From the NCBI GenBank assembly GCA_964536465.1, contig CAZHXQ010000001.1, positions 8,822 through 72,821 on the forward strand: a DNA stretch of 64,000 nt. Reading direction: 5' to 3'. Position 1 is the stretch's first letter. Every line of letters starts with the position of its first letter. The stretch is from Mesolinea sp964536465 (GTDB lineage: Bacteria; Chloroflexota; Anaerolineae; Anaerolineales; Anaerolineaceae). Positions 8,367 to 16,809 of the stretch are shown in pieces. The position numbers and the translations under genes were made by a program. The notes beneath the pieces are model-generated. The model was not told where the DNA came from, made no database searches, and worked only from the letters and a program-made list of their open reading frames with translations.

Positions 8367-9128
8367 TCAAATCTTCAAGTGCTCATGCAGGGTTGCAGCG
8401 GTCTGAACAAACTCAGGGGTAAAGCGCATCTGATTGCTACGGGGGCGCGGCAAGTTGACTGGCAGGTCCAGCACTATTCCCTGCGGATAGTCTGATAGCA
8501 CCAAAACGCGATCGGCCAAAAAAACTGCCTCAGAGATAGAGTGGGTCACCATCAGGATCGTCTTGCGTTTCTCGGTCCAGATGCGCAGCAGTTCCTGGCT
8601 CATGCGTTCACGGGTCAGTTCATCCAGGGAAGCAAAGGGCTCATCGAGAAGCAAAATGTCAGGGTCTTGCACCAGCGACCGGGCGATTGCAACCCTCTGC
8701 GCCATCCCGCCTGAGAGTTCGTGAGGCCAGGAGTTCTCAAAGCCCTGCAGACCGGTAAGCGCTACCATTTCCTGTACACGCGCGTCAGTTTCTGCTTTAA
8801 GGGTTCCTGCTAATTCAAGGGGCAGGGCAATGTTATCGCTAAGCGTTCGCCACGGCATCAGGTTAGCTTTCTGAAAGACCATTCCGGTTCGGGCCTGCCT
8901 GCCGTGGATATCCGGAAACTCAATCGTGCCAGCCTCATAGGGGATCAAACCCGCAAGTGCGCGCAGAAGCGTGCTTTTACCACTTCCCGAAGGTCCTACC
9001 AGACAGGCGAAAACATTTTTTTGCAGGCCGAAACTCACGTTCTCCAGAACCTGCAGGAGACCATCTTTCTCTTGAAAGCTGACCTTCAGATTCAGGACGA
9101 CCAGTGAGTTTTCAGGGAAGGAAGTCAT
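8367..9128 (-). CDS. ABC importer ATPase, SsuB/TauB/ThiZ type
   Basis: Cytoplasmic ATPase of a NitT/TauT-class importer. The 253-residue protein shows Walker A GPSGSGKST, a Q-loop (VFQKANLMPW), the signature LSGGMAQRV, Walker B ILLLDEPFASLD and the H-loop histidine in VTHSISEAVFLADRV. ATG at 9128 is preferred over the ATG at 9140 because AAGGA lies at proper distance only from the former. The start lies inside the last codons of the binding-protein gene (17-nt overlap). With the adjacent binding protein and permease it makes a complete importer. Confidence 0.88.
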   Translation of the reverse strand: MTSFPENSLVVLNLKVSFQEKDGLLQVLENVSFGLQKNVFACLVGPSGSGKSTLLRALAGLIPYEAGTIEFPDIHGRQARTGMVFQKANLMPWRTLSDNIALPLELAGTLKAETDARVQEMVALTGLQGFENSWPHELSGGMAQRVAIARSLVQDPDILLLDEPFASLDELTRERMSQELLRIWTEKRKTILMVTHSISEAVFLADRVLVLSDYPQGIVLDLPVNLPRPRSNQMRFTPEFVQTAATLHEHLKI

Positions 9129-10086
9129 TCGTATACACATCCTTGATATCGAGATTACTTTTAATCAGGCCGATCTCGAGCAGCACGTTCATCATATTGG
9201 TCCAGCGCAGGTTCTGCTCCGCTTGAGTTTCGGGTATAAGCTGCCAATGGCTGATCGATTCTTTGAGCACTTCTTTCTGAATCGGCGCAACTTCCTCAGT
9301 CAGATTCTCTACATATTTTTGGCTGATCGTCCAGGCTTCCTCTTGATTTGCTGCGGTATATTCAAGAGCTTTCCTGAAAGCCCTCACCACTTTTCCAACC
9401 AGGTCAGAGTTGTTTTCAATGCTGGTTTGATTGCTGACCAGACAATTCCCAACCAGCTGGATATAATCTTGAACGGCAATGAGCTCAATTTCATAGCCTT
9501 TTGCGCGTAGTTGTACCGGCTCGTTAGCCAGGTAGACTACCACGGCATCCACACGACCACTGATCAGGCTCTCCACCTGGGTAAAGCCGATCGAGACCAA
9601 CTTGTAGTCATCTCGCTTGAGGCCAGTCTGAGAAGCCAGCGCTTCCATCCCGATGTAATTGGCTCCGTAAAGCCCAGGCAGCCCAATCTCTTTTCCGGCC
9701 AAGTCAGCCGGCTCAGTGATACCAGCGTCTTTGAGCGCGGCCACCCCCACAGGGTAATCTTTGTACCAGGTGGCCACCGACACTACCGGCAGCCCCTGCT
9801 CACGGCTGAGCAAAACCTGTTCCCCTGAGGCGATCGTAAACTGCTGATGGTTTGAACCCACCAGCGCCACAAAATCAGCTTCGTTACCATAAGCAAGCTC
9901 GACTTCCAGCCCTTCCTCAGCGAAAAAACCCTTGTCGATGCCAACATACATTGGCGCGAACTGGATATTAGGTACATAGGTGAGATTGAGAGTGATTTTT
10001 TCAAACTCGCTGGTGTCTTCCGATTTACAGGCGGACAAAACGAGAACTAAGATCAGGATAAAAAGTACGGGAATATTTTTTTTCAA
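9112..10086 (-). CDS. ABC importer substrate-binding lipoprotein, ThiY/SsuA-like (NMT1 family)
   Basis: Captures the substrate outside the membrane. TTG start at 10086 with GGAGGT upstream. The signal sequence ends in LVLSAC, a lipobox, so the protein is lipid-anchored. The mature start, LNLTYVPNIQFAPMYVGIDKGFF, is the NMT1/ThiY-like opening; GLYGANYIG and SGRVDAVVVY fit the same fold. ThiY relatives bind formylaminopyrimidine, a thiamine precursor; SsuA/TauA relatives bind sulfonates. The opening favours ThiY, but no TPP riboswitch was seen in the leader and no thi gene is near, so the ligand stays open. Confidence 0.82.
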   Translation of the reverse strand: MKKNIPVLFILILVLVLSACKSEDTSEFEKITLNLTYVPNIQFAPMYVGIDKGFFAEEGLEVELAYGNEADFVALVGSNHQQFTIASGEQVLLSREQGLPVVSVATWYKDYPVGVAALKDAGITEPADLAGKEIGLPGLYGANYIGMEALASQTGLKRDDYKLVSIGFTQVESLISGRVDAVVVYLANEPVQLRAKGYEIELIAVQDYIQLVGNCLVSNQTSIENNSDLVGKVVRAFRKALEYTAANQEEAWTISQKYVENLTEEVAPIQKEVLKESISHWQLIPETQAEQNLRWTNMMNVLLEIGLIKSNLDIKDVYTNDFLP

Positions 10087-10098
10087 GATACCTCCAGG

Positions 10099-10908
10099 TT
10101 AACTTTCTTGCCAGGTCTGCCATTTTAAGGCTCGCCGCTCGATGAATAATACTACGCTGTATAAGCTGGCGGCCAGGAAGATCAGGCTGAATACGGCAAC
10201 GAACACCAGCGCGGTGTCATATTGCCCGCGACCGAGATTGATCAGATAACCCAGCCCCCGGTCGGATCCCACCAGTTCACCTACAATTGCCCCGATGACC
10301 GAAAGTGTTGCCCCAACCCGTAGTCCGCCCAGCAATACGGGTAGAGACGCGGGCACCTCCAGATAGCGCAAAATCTGCCATTTACTGGCTTTGAAAGAAG
10401 CCATCAATTCGCGCAGATCCTGCGAAACCTGACGCATCCCTACCAGAACATTGACTAAAACCGGAAAGAAAACCGTCAGGGCACAGATGAGCACCTTAGA
10501 AAACAACCCCGGTCCAAACCAAATGATGATCAAGGGGGCGATTGCCACCACAGGCACCGACTGACTGCCTACTAAAAATGGCGAGAGCAGTTTCTCAAGC
10601 AGTGGTGTTTTTGACAGGATGTACCCGAGGATGGATGCAATCACACTACCAATCAACAAGCCCAGGGTAAGCTCAAGTAAGGTATAAGAAGTGTTGTGCC
10701 ACCACATGCCGTTGCCGAACACTTGAATAAATTTTGCCCACACCATCGCCGGACTCGGCAATATAAAGGGGGGTAAGTTTAGAATCGCGTAAAGCAGTTG
10801 CCAAATCCCCAGGAACAAAACAAAGGAAGCCAACGGCAGAAGCCAGCGCTGCCGGGTAGCTCTGAGCCAGAAGGGGTTGGTCTGAGGGGTCTTCAATCGT
10901 ATTGCCAT
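10099..10908 (-). CDS. ABC importer permease, BinPDT_inner type (SsuC/ThiX-like)
   Basis: Membrane subunit of the importer. 269 residues with about six helices, starting near residue 24 after a basic N-terminus. The cytoplasmic EAA loop lies in the segment beginning LRELMASFKASKWQ and ending with a conserved Gly in LPVLLGGLRVG. It is the first gene of the three-gene operon; the binding protein starts 13 nt after its stop. The 247-base divergent spacer to nadK should hold its promoter, but I see no strong -35/-10 pair for this strand and no TPP-box sequence. Confidence 0.87.
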   Translation of the reverse strand: MAIRLKTPQTNPFWLRATRQRWLLPLASFVLFLGIWQLLYAILNLPPFILPSPAMVWAKFIQVFGNGMWWHNTSYTLLELTLGLLIGSVIASILGYILSKTPLLEKLLSPFLVGSQSVPVVAIAPLIIIWFGPGLFSKVLICALTVFFPVLVNVLVGMRQVSQDLRELMASFKASKWQILRYLEVPASLPVLLGGLRVGATLSVIGAIVGELVGSDRGLGYLINLGRGQYDTALVFVAVFSLIFLAASLYSVVLFIERRALKWQTWQES

Positions 10909-11141
10909 AATCTAAGCCTAATTGTAAAGGCATTTGATTAACGAGGTAGAGTGAATCAAGTCATGTGCATGAAAGGTATGACAATAATAATTTCTCACGG
11001 TTTCTTTCGCCGGTCAAATGACTTTGCGCCCGCTTCGACTTGAAAAATAAACCGAGTGATCTTGGCTGCCAAGCCTGCATTGGCAAATCATCCACTCAGG
11101 CTTGTTCACCTTCTGATTGTCGACCAGCGAGAAAATCCGGC

Positions 11142-11158
11142 TATAATATATTCATATG
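11142..11158 (+). promoter_or_regulatory. nadK promoter -10 with probable leaderless start
   Basis: A perfect TATAAT at 11142-11147 ends only 8 nt before the ATG at 11156. A start of transcription 6-8 nt after the -10 falls at or within two bases of the start codon. There is no room for a Shine-Dalgarno sequence. The best -35 candidate (TTGTCG, 11117-11122) is spaced a rather long 19 nt. Confidence 0.5.
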
Positions 11159-12034
11159 CCGCTGAAACCTTTCCGCCCGTCTGATATCATGCTTATGCCC
11201 AATACCGCCGCCCCCAAGGCGAATGTGCTGGCGGAGCAGGTCAGAAGTTACTTAATCGATTCCGAGATCAGGGTTAAGACCTTTAATTACGATTTTGAAA
11301 ACCCCGGTCTAAGCCCAGACCTGCAGGACATCGATCTGTTGATTGTTTTAGGTGGCGACGGCAGTCTGTTGAGGGCGGGGCATTTTTGCGCGCCCTTGGG
11401 AATTCCCCTGCTGGGCATTCAGTCGGGGCGGCTTGGCTTTCTGGTTGAACTGGACGAGAAAAACCTGGAGAATAACCTGGAAAGATTGCTCAGAGCCGAT
11501 TACCGCCTGGAGAGCCGCATGATGCTGAAAGCCCAATTGTTTTCAGGTGCTTCGCTCAGCCATACATGGGACGTAATCAACGAGGCTGTAATTTGCCGGG
11601 GCTACGAGGTCCGGCCTATTGAAGTTCGTATTGACCTGAATGAAGGATATATGAACTCCTATGTGGCTGACGGAGTAATCGTCGCTACTGCCACTGGTTC
11701 GACCGCTTATGCTCTTGCTGCCGGTGGTCCGATCTTGCCTCCTGAGCTGCGTAATATGCTCATTATACCTATTGCCCCTCACCTCAGTTTCGATCGGGGC
11801 GTGGTTTTGGCTGAAGGCGCTGAGGTGAACCTCTATCCGACCATCACACACGATGTGGTCGTCAGCATCGATGGCATGCAGCCGGTTATGCTGGCTGAGG
11901 GCGACCGTGTCCATATCAGCGCTAACCAGCACTCCCTGCACATGGTGCGTTTTGGTGAACCGAACTACTTCTATCGGGACCTGGCGGCTGTGATCCAACA
12001 AAATCCGATCCTCGGAGCGGAAAAGCATGGCTGA
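11156..12034 (+). CDS. nadK: NAD kinase
   Basis: Phosphorylates NAD to NADP with ATP or polyphosphate. 292 residues. The family motifs are clear: LGGDGS at 65-70 (substrate-binding and catalytic Asp) and TATGSTAYALAAGGP near 181-195. A later ATG at 11189 would remove part of the first strand (DIMLMPN), so the start at 11156 is preferred even though it leaves no room for a ribosome site; the mRNA is probably leaderless. It overlaps the next gene by 8 nt and heads a run with a zinc-ribbon protein and recN. It is separate from the nadE/nadD-pncC locus at the window start. Confidence 0.93.
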   Translation: MPLKPFRPSDIMLMPNTAAPKANVLAEQVRSYLIDSEIRVKTFNYDFENPGLSPDLQDIDLLIVLGGDGSLLRAGHFCAPLGIPLLGIQSGRLGFLVELDEKNLENNLERLLRADYRLESRMMLKAQLFSGASLSHTWDVINEAVICRGYEVRPIEVRIDLNEGYMNSYVADGVIVATATGSTAYALAAGGPILPPELRNMLIIPIAPHLSFDRGVVLAEGAEVNLYPTITHDVVVSIDGMQPVMLAEGDRVHISANQHSLHMVRFGEPNYFYRDLAAVIQQNPILGAEKHG

Positions 12035-12566
12035 TAAGCACAAATACGAGCCTGAATTGGTCGGCGAGCAGCCGGATGGGAGTCCGGTTCTGCGCTGTAA
12101 TCGCTGTGGCAAACCAATTACACCTGAAACAGCGGTCTTAACACCAACAGGCTACCGCTGTCAGGAATGCATCCGCGCGCAGCAGAAAGTGTTCGACACT
12201 GCCAGGAACCTCGATGTAGTGGTTGGGTTCCTGATTTCCGCTTTGATTTCTTTCGCCGGCAGTTTACTTGTGCCGCGCCTGGGATTCTTTACCCTATTAA
12301 TTGCGCCAGGCGTTGGAACCTTGATCTACAACGCGGTCCGGCTTGCCGTCAAGAAGCGGCGCAGCAAAGTGCTCAACAGCGCGATCCTTGCTGGCGCTCT
12401 CATTGGCAGCCTGCCGCTGCTGGTGCCCGAAATTTTGCGAGTGATCCGGCTGTCCTCAAATATGTTTTCTGCTATTAGTAATCTCATGCCTTTAATCTGG
12501 AAGGTCGTCTACGCGGTATTGGTGGCGACCACTGCTTACGCCCGAACGAAAGGGATACGCCTTTGA
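12027..12566 (+). CDS. Zinc-ribbon membrane protein of unknown function
   Basis: 179 residues. Residues 24-48 hold two CxxC knuckles (CNRCGK and CQEC), a small zinc ribbon. From about 64 to 170 there are three or four hydrophobic helices (VVGFLISALISFAGSLLV, FFTLLIAPGVGTLIY, LAGALIGSLPLLVPEIL and a last one near the C-terminus), with a short basic KKRRSK linker. This fits a small membrane protein with a cytoplasmic zinc finger. I do not recognise a named family. It overlaps nadK by 8 nt and is followed 6 nt later by recN, so it is co-expressed with both; no role follows from that. Confidence 0.75.
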   Translation: MADKHKYEPELVGEQPDGSPVLRCNRCGKPITPETAVLTPTGYRCQECIRAQQKVFDTARNLDVVVGFLISALISFAGSLLVPRLGFFTLLIAPGVGTLIYNAVRLAVKKRRSKVLNSAILAGALIGSLPLLVPEILRVIRLSSNMFSAISNLMPLIWKVVYAVLVATTAYARTKGIRL

Positions 12567-12572
12567 GGTGCT

Positions 12573-14306
12573 ATGCTTCGCGAACTGCACATCCAGAATT
12601 TTGCGATTATCACGGACCTGACGCTCAAGTTTAAGCCCGGCCTGGTAGTTCTGACGGGGGAAACAGGCGCAGGCAAGTCAATTATCCTCGATGCTCTCAG
12701 CGCGGTCCTGGGGGCCCGAGCCGACAGTCTCAGTGTGCGCGCAGGGAGCAACCAGGCAATTGTCGAAGCCTTGTTCGAACTGGACGAGCTAACTTTGTTT
12801 TCCCTGAGACCGCTCTTGGAACAAGAGGGACTGCTCGATGAGGAGGAAAGTTACCTGACGCTCTCACGTGAAATTCGGGCTGAAGGTCGTTCGATAGCCC
12901 GGATAAACGGACGAAGTGTCAATCTGACCATCCAATCTGAAATTGGGCAAGCCCTGGTGGATGTCCATGGTCAGTCAGAGCATCTCTCTCTGCTGAGAGT
13001 AAAGCATCACCGCGAACTGTTGGATCGCTTTGCTCGCAATTTTCCTCTGCTGCAAGAATATCAACAGAACTATCGTATTTGGTCTCGCCTGGAGCAGGAG
13101 TTGGTTGAATTGAAGCAAATTCAAAGCAATGCTGACGAGCGCGCCGACATCCTGCGCTACCAGATTGGTCAGATCGAAGCCGCCAAACTGAAGCCGGGGG
13201 AAGAAGAGGCTCTTTTACAAGAACGATCCCGACTGGCGAACGCTGAAAACCTGAGCCGCTATACCCAGTCTGCTCTGGAGATGCTCGATGAAAGCTCACC
13301 TGAAACCAGCGCTGTGACCGATATACTTGGAGCTGTCTCGCAAGAATTAAACTCTTTGGCAAAAATCGATCCTCAAATGCAATCCCTGGCCGAGCAAACG
13401 GAAATGGCTTTGAATAGCCTTGCGGATATCGCCTACGAACTGCGGCAATATAACGAGAGCATTGAGTTCAATCCCTCTCGGTTGGACCAGATCGAAGTAC
13501 GGATTGACCTGATCAATTCTCTCAAGAAAAGGCACGGCGGGACGCTCGAGTCTGTTTTGGAGTACTACGCCAGAGCCCAAGAGGAGTTGGGGGAAATCGA
13601 AGGAGTGGAAGGTCAGATTGAAAAAGTGGATAAGAAAATCCGCGAGATTAAAGAAACTCTGGCTGAAAGCGCTCTAAAACTCAGCCAAAGCCGCCACGAG
13701 GCTGCCGTTGATTTGGGCGGTCAGATGGAAGAGCGGCTCTCAATGCTGGAAATGGAAAAAGCCCGTCTTTCGGTGCTGATCGAAGAGAGGAAGGATGCTC
13801 ATGGTCTTCCTATCAAAGAAGGGCTTGCCTTTGATCTCAATGGCATCGATCGAGTGGAACTTTTGATAGAAACAAACCCGGGAGAAGGTTTTAAGCCCCT
13901 GGCAAAGATTGCCTCGGGAGGTGAGACATCACGCTTTATGCTTGCGTTAAAGGAGGTTTTAGCGGAAGCTGATCAAATCCCTACACTGGTCTTTGATGAG
14001 ATCGATAGCGGAATTGGTGGACGTGTTGGAATGAGGGTGGGTTCCATGCTCTGGAGTCTGGGCAGGCACCATCAGGTAATGTGTGTGACCCATCTGCCTC
14101 AGCTGGCAGCTTTTGGCGACCAACATTTGAAGGTTACCAAGCTGAGCGAGTCGGGGCGTACAACCACACAGGTTCTAGAGATAGGCGGTGAGGCACGTGA
14201 GCTGGAACTCGCAGAAATGCTGGGGTCCTCCGGAGAGCAAAGTTTACAAACCGCAAGGGAATTGCTCGCGACTGTCAACAGAATTACGGGTACAATTCAG
14301 GAGTAA
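12573..14306 (+). CDS. recN: DNA repair protein RecN
   Basis: SMC-like ATPase acting early at double-strand breaks. 577 residues, a little longer than usual. N-terminal Walker A is GETGAGKS at 29-36; the middle is a long helical coiled coil (about 150-370). The C-terminal half has the ABC signature ASGGETSRF, Walker B VFDEIDSGIGG and the histidine switch CVTHLPQLAAF. GAGGTG precedes the ATG at 12573. It is the last gene of the nadK run; a weak hairpin with T-run follows. No SOS operator was noticed upstream. Confidence 0.94.
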   Translation: MLRELHIQNFAIITDLTLKFKPGLVVLTGETGAGKSIILDALSAVLGARADSLSVRAGSNQAIVEALFELDELTLFSLRPLLEQEGLLDEEESYLTLSREIRAEGRSIARINGRSVNLTIQSEIGQALVDVHGQSEHLSLLRVKHHRELLDRFARNFPLLQEYQQNYRIWSRLEQELVELKQIQSNADERADILRYQIGQIEAAKLKPGEEEALLQERSRLANAENLSRYTQSALEMLDESSPETSAVTDILGAVSQELNSLAKIDPQMQSLAEQTEMALNSLADIAYELRQYNESIEFNPSRLDQIEVRIDLINSLKKRHGGTLESVLEYYARAQEELGEIEGVEGQIEKVDKKIREIKETLAESALKLSQSRHEAAVDLGGQMEERLSMLEMEKARLSVLIEERKDAHGLPIKEGLAFDLNGIDRVELLIETNPGEGFKPLAKIASGGETSRFMLALKEVLAEADQIPTLVFDEIDSGIGGRVGMRVGSMLWSLGRHHQVMCVTHLPQLAAFGDQHLKVTKLSESGRTTTQVLEIGGEARELELAEMLGSSGEQSLQTARELLATVNRITGTIQE

Positions 14307-14318
14307 TCTCAGAAACTG

Positions 14319-14346
14319 GCCAACTTTTGGGTTGGAGCTTTTTTAC
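14319..14346 (+). terminator. Weak terminator after recN
   Basis: CCAAC (14320-14324) can pair with GTTGG (14331-14335) around a six-base loop, and a run of six T follows within a few bases. The stem is short, so termination is probably partial. Confidence 0.4.
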
Positions 14347-14396
14347 TCAACTACTGATTTCATTAATCGCAGTTTAGGTACACAAAAGGAGAGACT

Positions 14397-15656
14397 ATGG
14401 CAATTTCTGATGACGTTCTCGCAGTAATTTTGGGGGGAGGGCAGGGCAAACGACTTTATCCATTGACCGCCGAACGGGCGAAACCAGCAGTTCCCATTGC
14501 TGGAAAATACCGCCTGATTGATATCCCAATCAGCAATTGTATAAATTCAGGCATTTTCAGGATTTCAGTGCTGACACAATTCTTGTCGGTTTCCTTGCAC
14601 AAGCACATCAGCCGTACCTATGTTTTTGACAACTTCCATCCTGGTGGGGTTCAGGTCTGGGCGGCAGAACAGACGATGGAAAACACAGATTGGTATCAGG
14701 GAACAGCCGACGCGGTAAGAAAGCAGATGAATGAAATTTGCAGCACCAATGCCAAACACGTGCTCATACTTGCCGGCGACCACCTTTACCGCATGGATTA
14801 TGCCAATATGGCAGAATTTCACGTAGATAATAGTGCTGAAGTGACTGTAGCCGTCCAACCTGTGCCTAAAAATGAAGCTTTTCGCTTCGGTATCCTCAAG
14901 CGTGATGAGGACGGACGCATCACCCGCTTCGCTGAGAAGCCTAAAGACACGGCACTATTGGCGGAACTCGTCAGCAGAGATGACCCTGAATCTCCTTATT
15001 TGGGCTCGATGGGGATCTATATGTTCCGAATGGAGACGTTGAAAGACGTTTTGAGAGATGGTTATGCTGAAAAGAAGCTGGATGATTTTGGTGGAGATAT
15101 CATTCCCTCGTTGATTCAGCGGGGTAGAGCAGTATATGGCTTCAATTTTGAAGGCTACTGGCGTGATATTGGGACAATCCGCACCTTTTACGAAACTAAC
15201 CTCGAATTGGCCGAAGCAAACCCGGAATTCGATTTTTATGACCCGGACAATCCTATTTTTACTCATCCCCGTTTTTTACCAGGTAGCCGTGTGAACAGCT
15301 GTGCCCTGCGAAATGTATTGCTGGCAGAAGGGTCCGAAATCAGCGCTGCCTGCATTGAACACTCAGTCATCGGTTTGCGCTCGGTGATCGGTGAAGGCAC
15401 CAGCATCAAAGACACGATTGTTATGGGCTGTGACTGGTATGGCACTCAGTCTAATGGAGCTCCTCTGGGAATCGGTCGAAATTGTGATATTCAATGCGCG
15501 ATTATCGACAAAAACGCCAGCATTGGAGATAACGTTGTGATCAAACCGTTCCCCGACGGGCATGAAAGTGATCATGATCTGTATAAAGTTCGTGAAGGAA
15601 TTGTGATCATACCTAAAAACACCACCATTCCAGCCGGGACCATAATTGAAATCTGA
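14397..15656 (+). CDS. glgC: Glucose-1-phosphate adenylyltransferase
   Basis: Makes ADP-glucose from glucose-1-phosphate and ATP, the committed step of bacterial glycogen synthesis. 419 residues, normal length. The N-terminal nucleotidyltransferase domain has GGGQGKRLYPLT (16-27) with AKPAVPIAGKYRLID after it, WYQGTADAVR and GDHLYRMDY; FAEKP carries the sugar-phosphate lysine. The C-terminal left-handed beta-helix (from about residue 290) includes the repeated hexapeptide pattern seen in IGLRSVIGEGTSIKDTIVMG. AAAGGAGAG precedes the ATG. No other glycogen gene is nearby; a strong terminator follows, so it is a single-gene unit. Confidence 0.95.
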   Translation: MAISDDVLAVILGGGQGKRLYPLTAERAKPAVPIAGKYRLIDIPISNCINSGIFRISVLTQFLSVSLHKHISRTYVFDNFHPGGVQVWAAEQTMENTDWYQGTADAVRKQMNEICSTNAKHVLILAGDHLYRMDYANMAEFHVDNSAEVTVAVQPVPKNEAFRFGILKRDEDGRITRFAEKPKDTALLAELVSRDDPESPYLGSMGIYMFRMETLKDVLRDGYAEKKLDDFGGDIIPSLIQRGRAVYGFNFEGYWRDIGTIRTFYETNLELAEANPEFDFYDPDNPIFTHPRFLPGSRVNSCALRNVLLAEGSEISAACIEHSVIGLRSVIGEGTSIKDTIVMGCDWYGTQSNGAPLGIGRNCDIQCAIIDKNASIGDNVVIKPFPDGHESDHDLYKVREGIVIIPKNTTIPAGTIIEI

Positions 15657-15674
15657 AACAATGAATAATTAACG

Positions 15675-15703
15675 AAAACTCCAACTTTAGTTGGAGTTTT
15701 TTG
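15675..15703 (+). terminator. Strong intrinsic terminator after glgC
   Basis: AAAACTCCAAC pairs perfectly with GTTGGAGTTTT around a four-base loop (TTTA), followed by more T. The A-rich 5' arm means it can also act for the minus-strand gene arriving from the right. Confidence 0.85.
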
Positions 15704-15781
15704 TTATCGGCTGACTGCTCGCACCCATACCCGGGCGATGATTCTTTTGACGATAAACCTTATGGTAACAAGACCGGAAAC

Positions 15782-16417
15782 TTACGAGTGCAATAGCCGA
15801 TAAACCGCAATCCCAAAAGCAACCGCGACGTTGATGGAGGATTTTTTACCTGCCATGGGAATAGATAATTTGCGATCGGACAGCGCCAGGATTTCCGGGT
15901 CAATCCCAGCCGGTTCACTGCCCACTACCAGACCAAGCTTTTGAGGCAGAGGTTTATTTGCTTTGGGGGTAAAGATGTTTTCAGACTCGGGCAGGCACTC
16001 CAGAGCGAAAATCTGGCAGCCTTCAGTTTTCAAGCGAGTGGCTAAATGTACCCCGTTTTTATGCGAAGACCAGCCAACACGGGTTTCCGACCCCAGGGCG
16101 GCCTTCGCCAACGCGCGATTCTCGCCTGGCGCAGGGGTTAACCCGCACAAATAGAGGTGACTGATGGAGGCGGCTTCCGCGGTCCTGAAAATAGATCCGA
16201 CGTTTTGCGCGGAACGGATGTTGTCCAAGATTCCAACCAGATTGACAGCTCCATTACCATCCCATTCAGGCGTCCACTGGTCGCTTTGGTGTGAGCCCAG
16301 CCGCAGGGCAGACCCACAGCGGGGACAAATTTCACCCTTAAATAAGGTTAGATCCAGGGGAAAGCGAAAGCTGCACGCCAGGTTCGTGCATTCAAGAAAA
16401 GCGAATTTATTTGTCAT
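15782..16417 (-). CDS. SpoU/TrmH-family RNA 2'-O-methyltransferase with N-terminal zinc ribbon
   Basis: Knotted SPOUT methyltransferase that methylates ribose in tRNA or rRNA. 211 residues. The first 40 residues hold CTNLAC and CPRCG, a zinc ribbon not found in plain TrmH. The catalytic domain shows the three SpoU motifs: NIRSAQNVGSIFRTAEA near 66-82 with the catalytic Asn/Arg, LVVGSEPAGI and LSIPMAGKKSSINVAVA near the C-terminus. The RNA target cannot be assigned. It is a single gene; its start at 16417 adjoins the spacer with paired hairpins. Confidence 0.88.
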   Translation of the reverse strand: MTNKFAFLECTNLACSFRFPLDLTLFKGEICPRCGSALRLGSHQSDQWTPEWDGNGAVNLVGILDNIRSAQNVGSIFRTAEAASISHLYLCGLTPAPGENRALAKAALGSETRVGWSSHKNGVHLATRLKTEGCQIFALECLPESENIFTPKANKPLPQKLGLVVGSEPAGIDPEILALSDRKLSIPMAGKKSSINVAVAFGIAVYRLLHS

Positions 16418-16449
16418 GGCGTTATTCTATATGATAACAGTATTAAAAG

Positions 16450-16488
16450 GTCAGTCACCAGGGTGAGGGGGGCACCCGAGTGACTGAC
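16450..16488. repeat. Intergenic hairpin element, copy 1
   Basis: GTCAGTCAC (16450-16458) pairs with GTGACTGAC (16480-16488). Inside, after a two-by-two internal loop, GGGTG pairs with CACCC around the loop AGGGGGG. The core is shared with copy 2 exactly 200 bp on, but the outer stem differs at two positions with matching changes on both arms. It has no T-run, so it is not an ordinary terminator. Confidence 0.75.
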
Positions 16489-16649
16489 AATAAGATTATA
16501 CACCTTCAAGATACTAATTCAAGGTTTTTTTATTAGAATTTTGAATATTACTTATTAGACAGATATCTCAACCTGTCTGGCGTGTGTAAAAACCTGCGTA
16601 AAAATCGCGATACAGAAGACTAATTTGACAGGGAAGTAGGCTTAAAAAT

Positions 16650-16688
16650 GTTAGTCGCCTGGGTGAGGGGGGCACCCAAGCGACTAAC
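16650..16688. repeat. Intergenic hairpin element, copy 2
   Basis: GTTAGTCGC (16650-16658) pairs with GCGACTAAC (16680-16688), and the inner GGGTG/CACCC stem and AGGGGGG loop are identical to copy 1. Relative to copy 1 a C-G pair became T-A and an A-T pair became G-C, so base pairing is kept while sequence changes. Confidence 0.75.
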
Positions 16689-16809
16689 ACTTTGAGTATA
16701 CATTATTACTTCACAAAATCAAGGGTATTTCCCTGGAGAAAGCACGAATATATAGAAAATATACACAAAACACATAATTGTTAAAGTCCTGTTAATAACA
16801 ATGCGACCA

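Larger units (their letters stand above)
16418..16809. other. Gene-free spacer carrying two related hairpins
   Basis: 392 AT-rich bases with no credible reading frame. The only notable content is two 39-nt inverted repeats, one at 16450-16488 and one at 16650-16688, listed separately. The adjoining genes are both on the minus strand and point left. Confidence 0.6.

Noticed and set aside
10909..11155. TPP riboswitch in front of the ThiXYZ-like operon
   Set aside because: No CTGAGA box or conserved TPP-box pattern on the minus strand.
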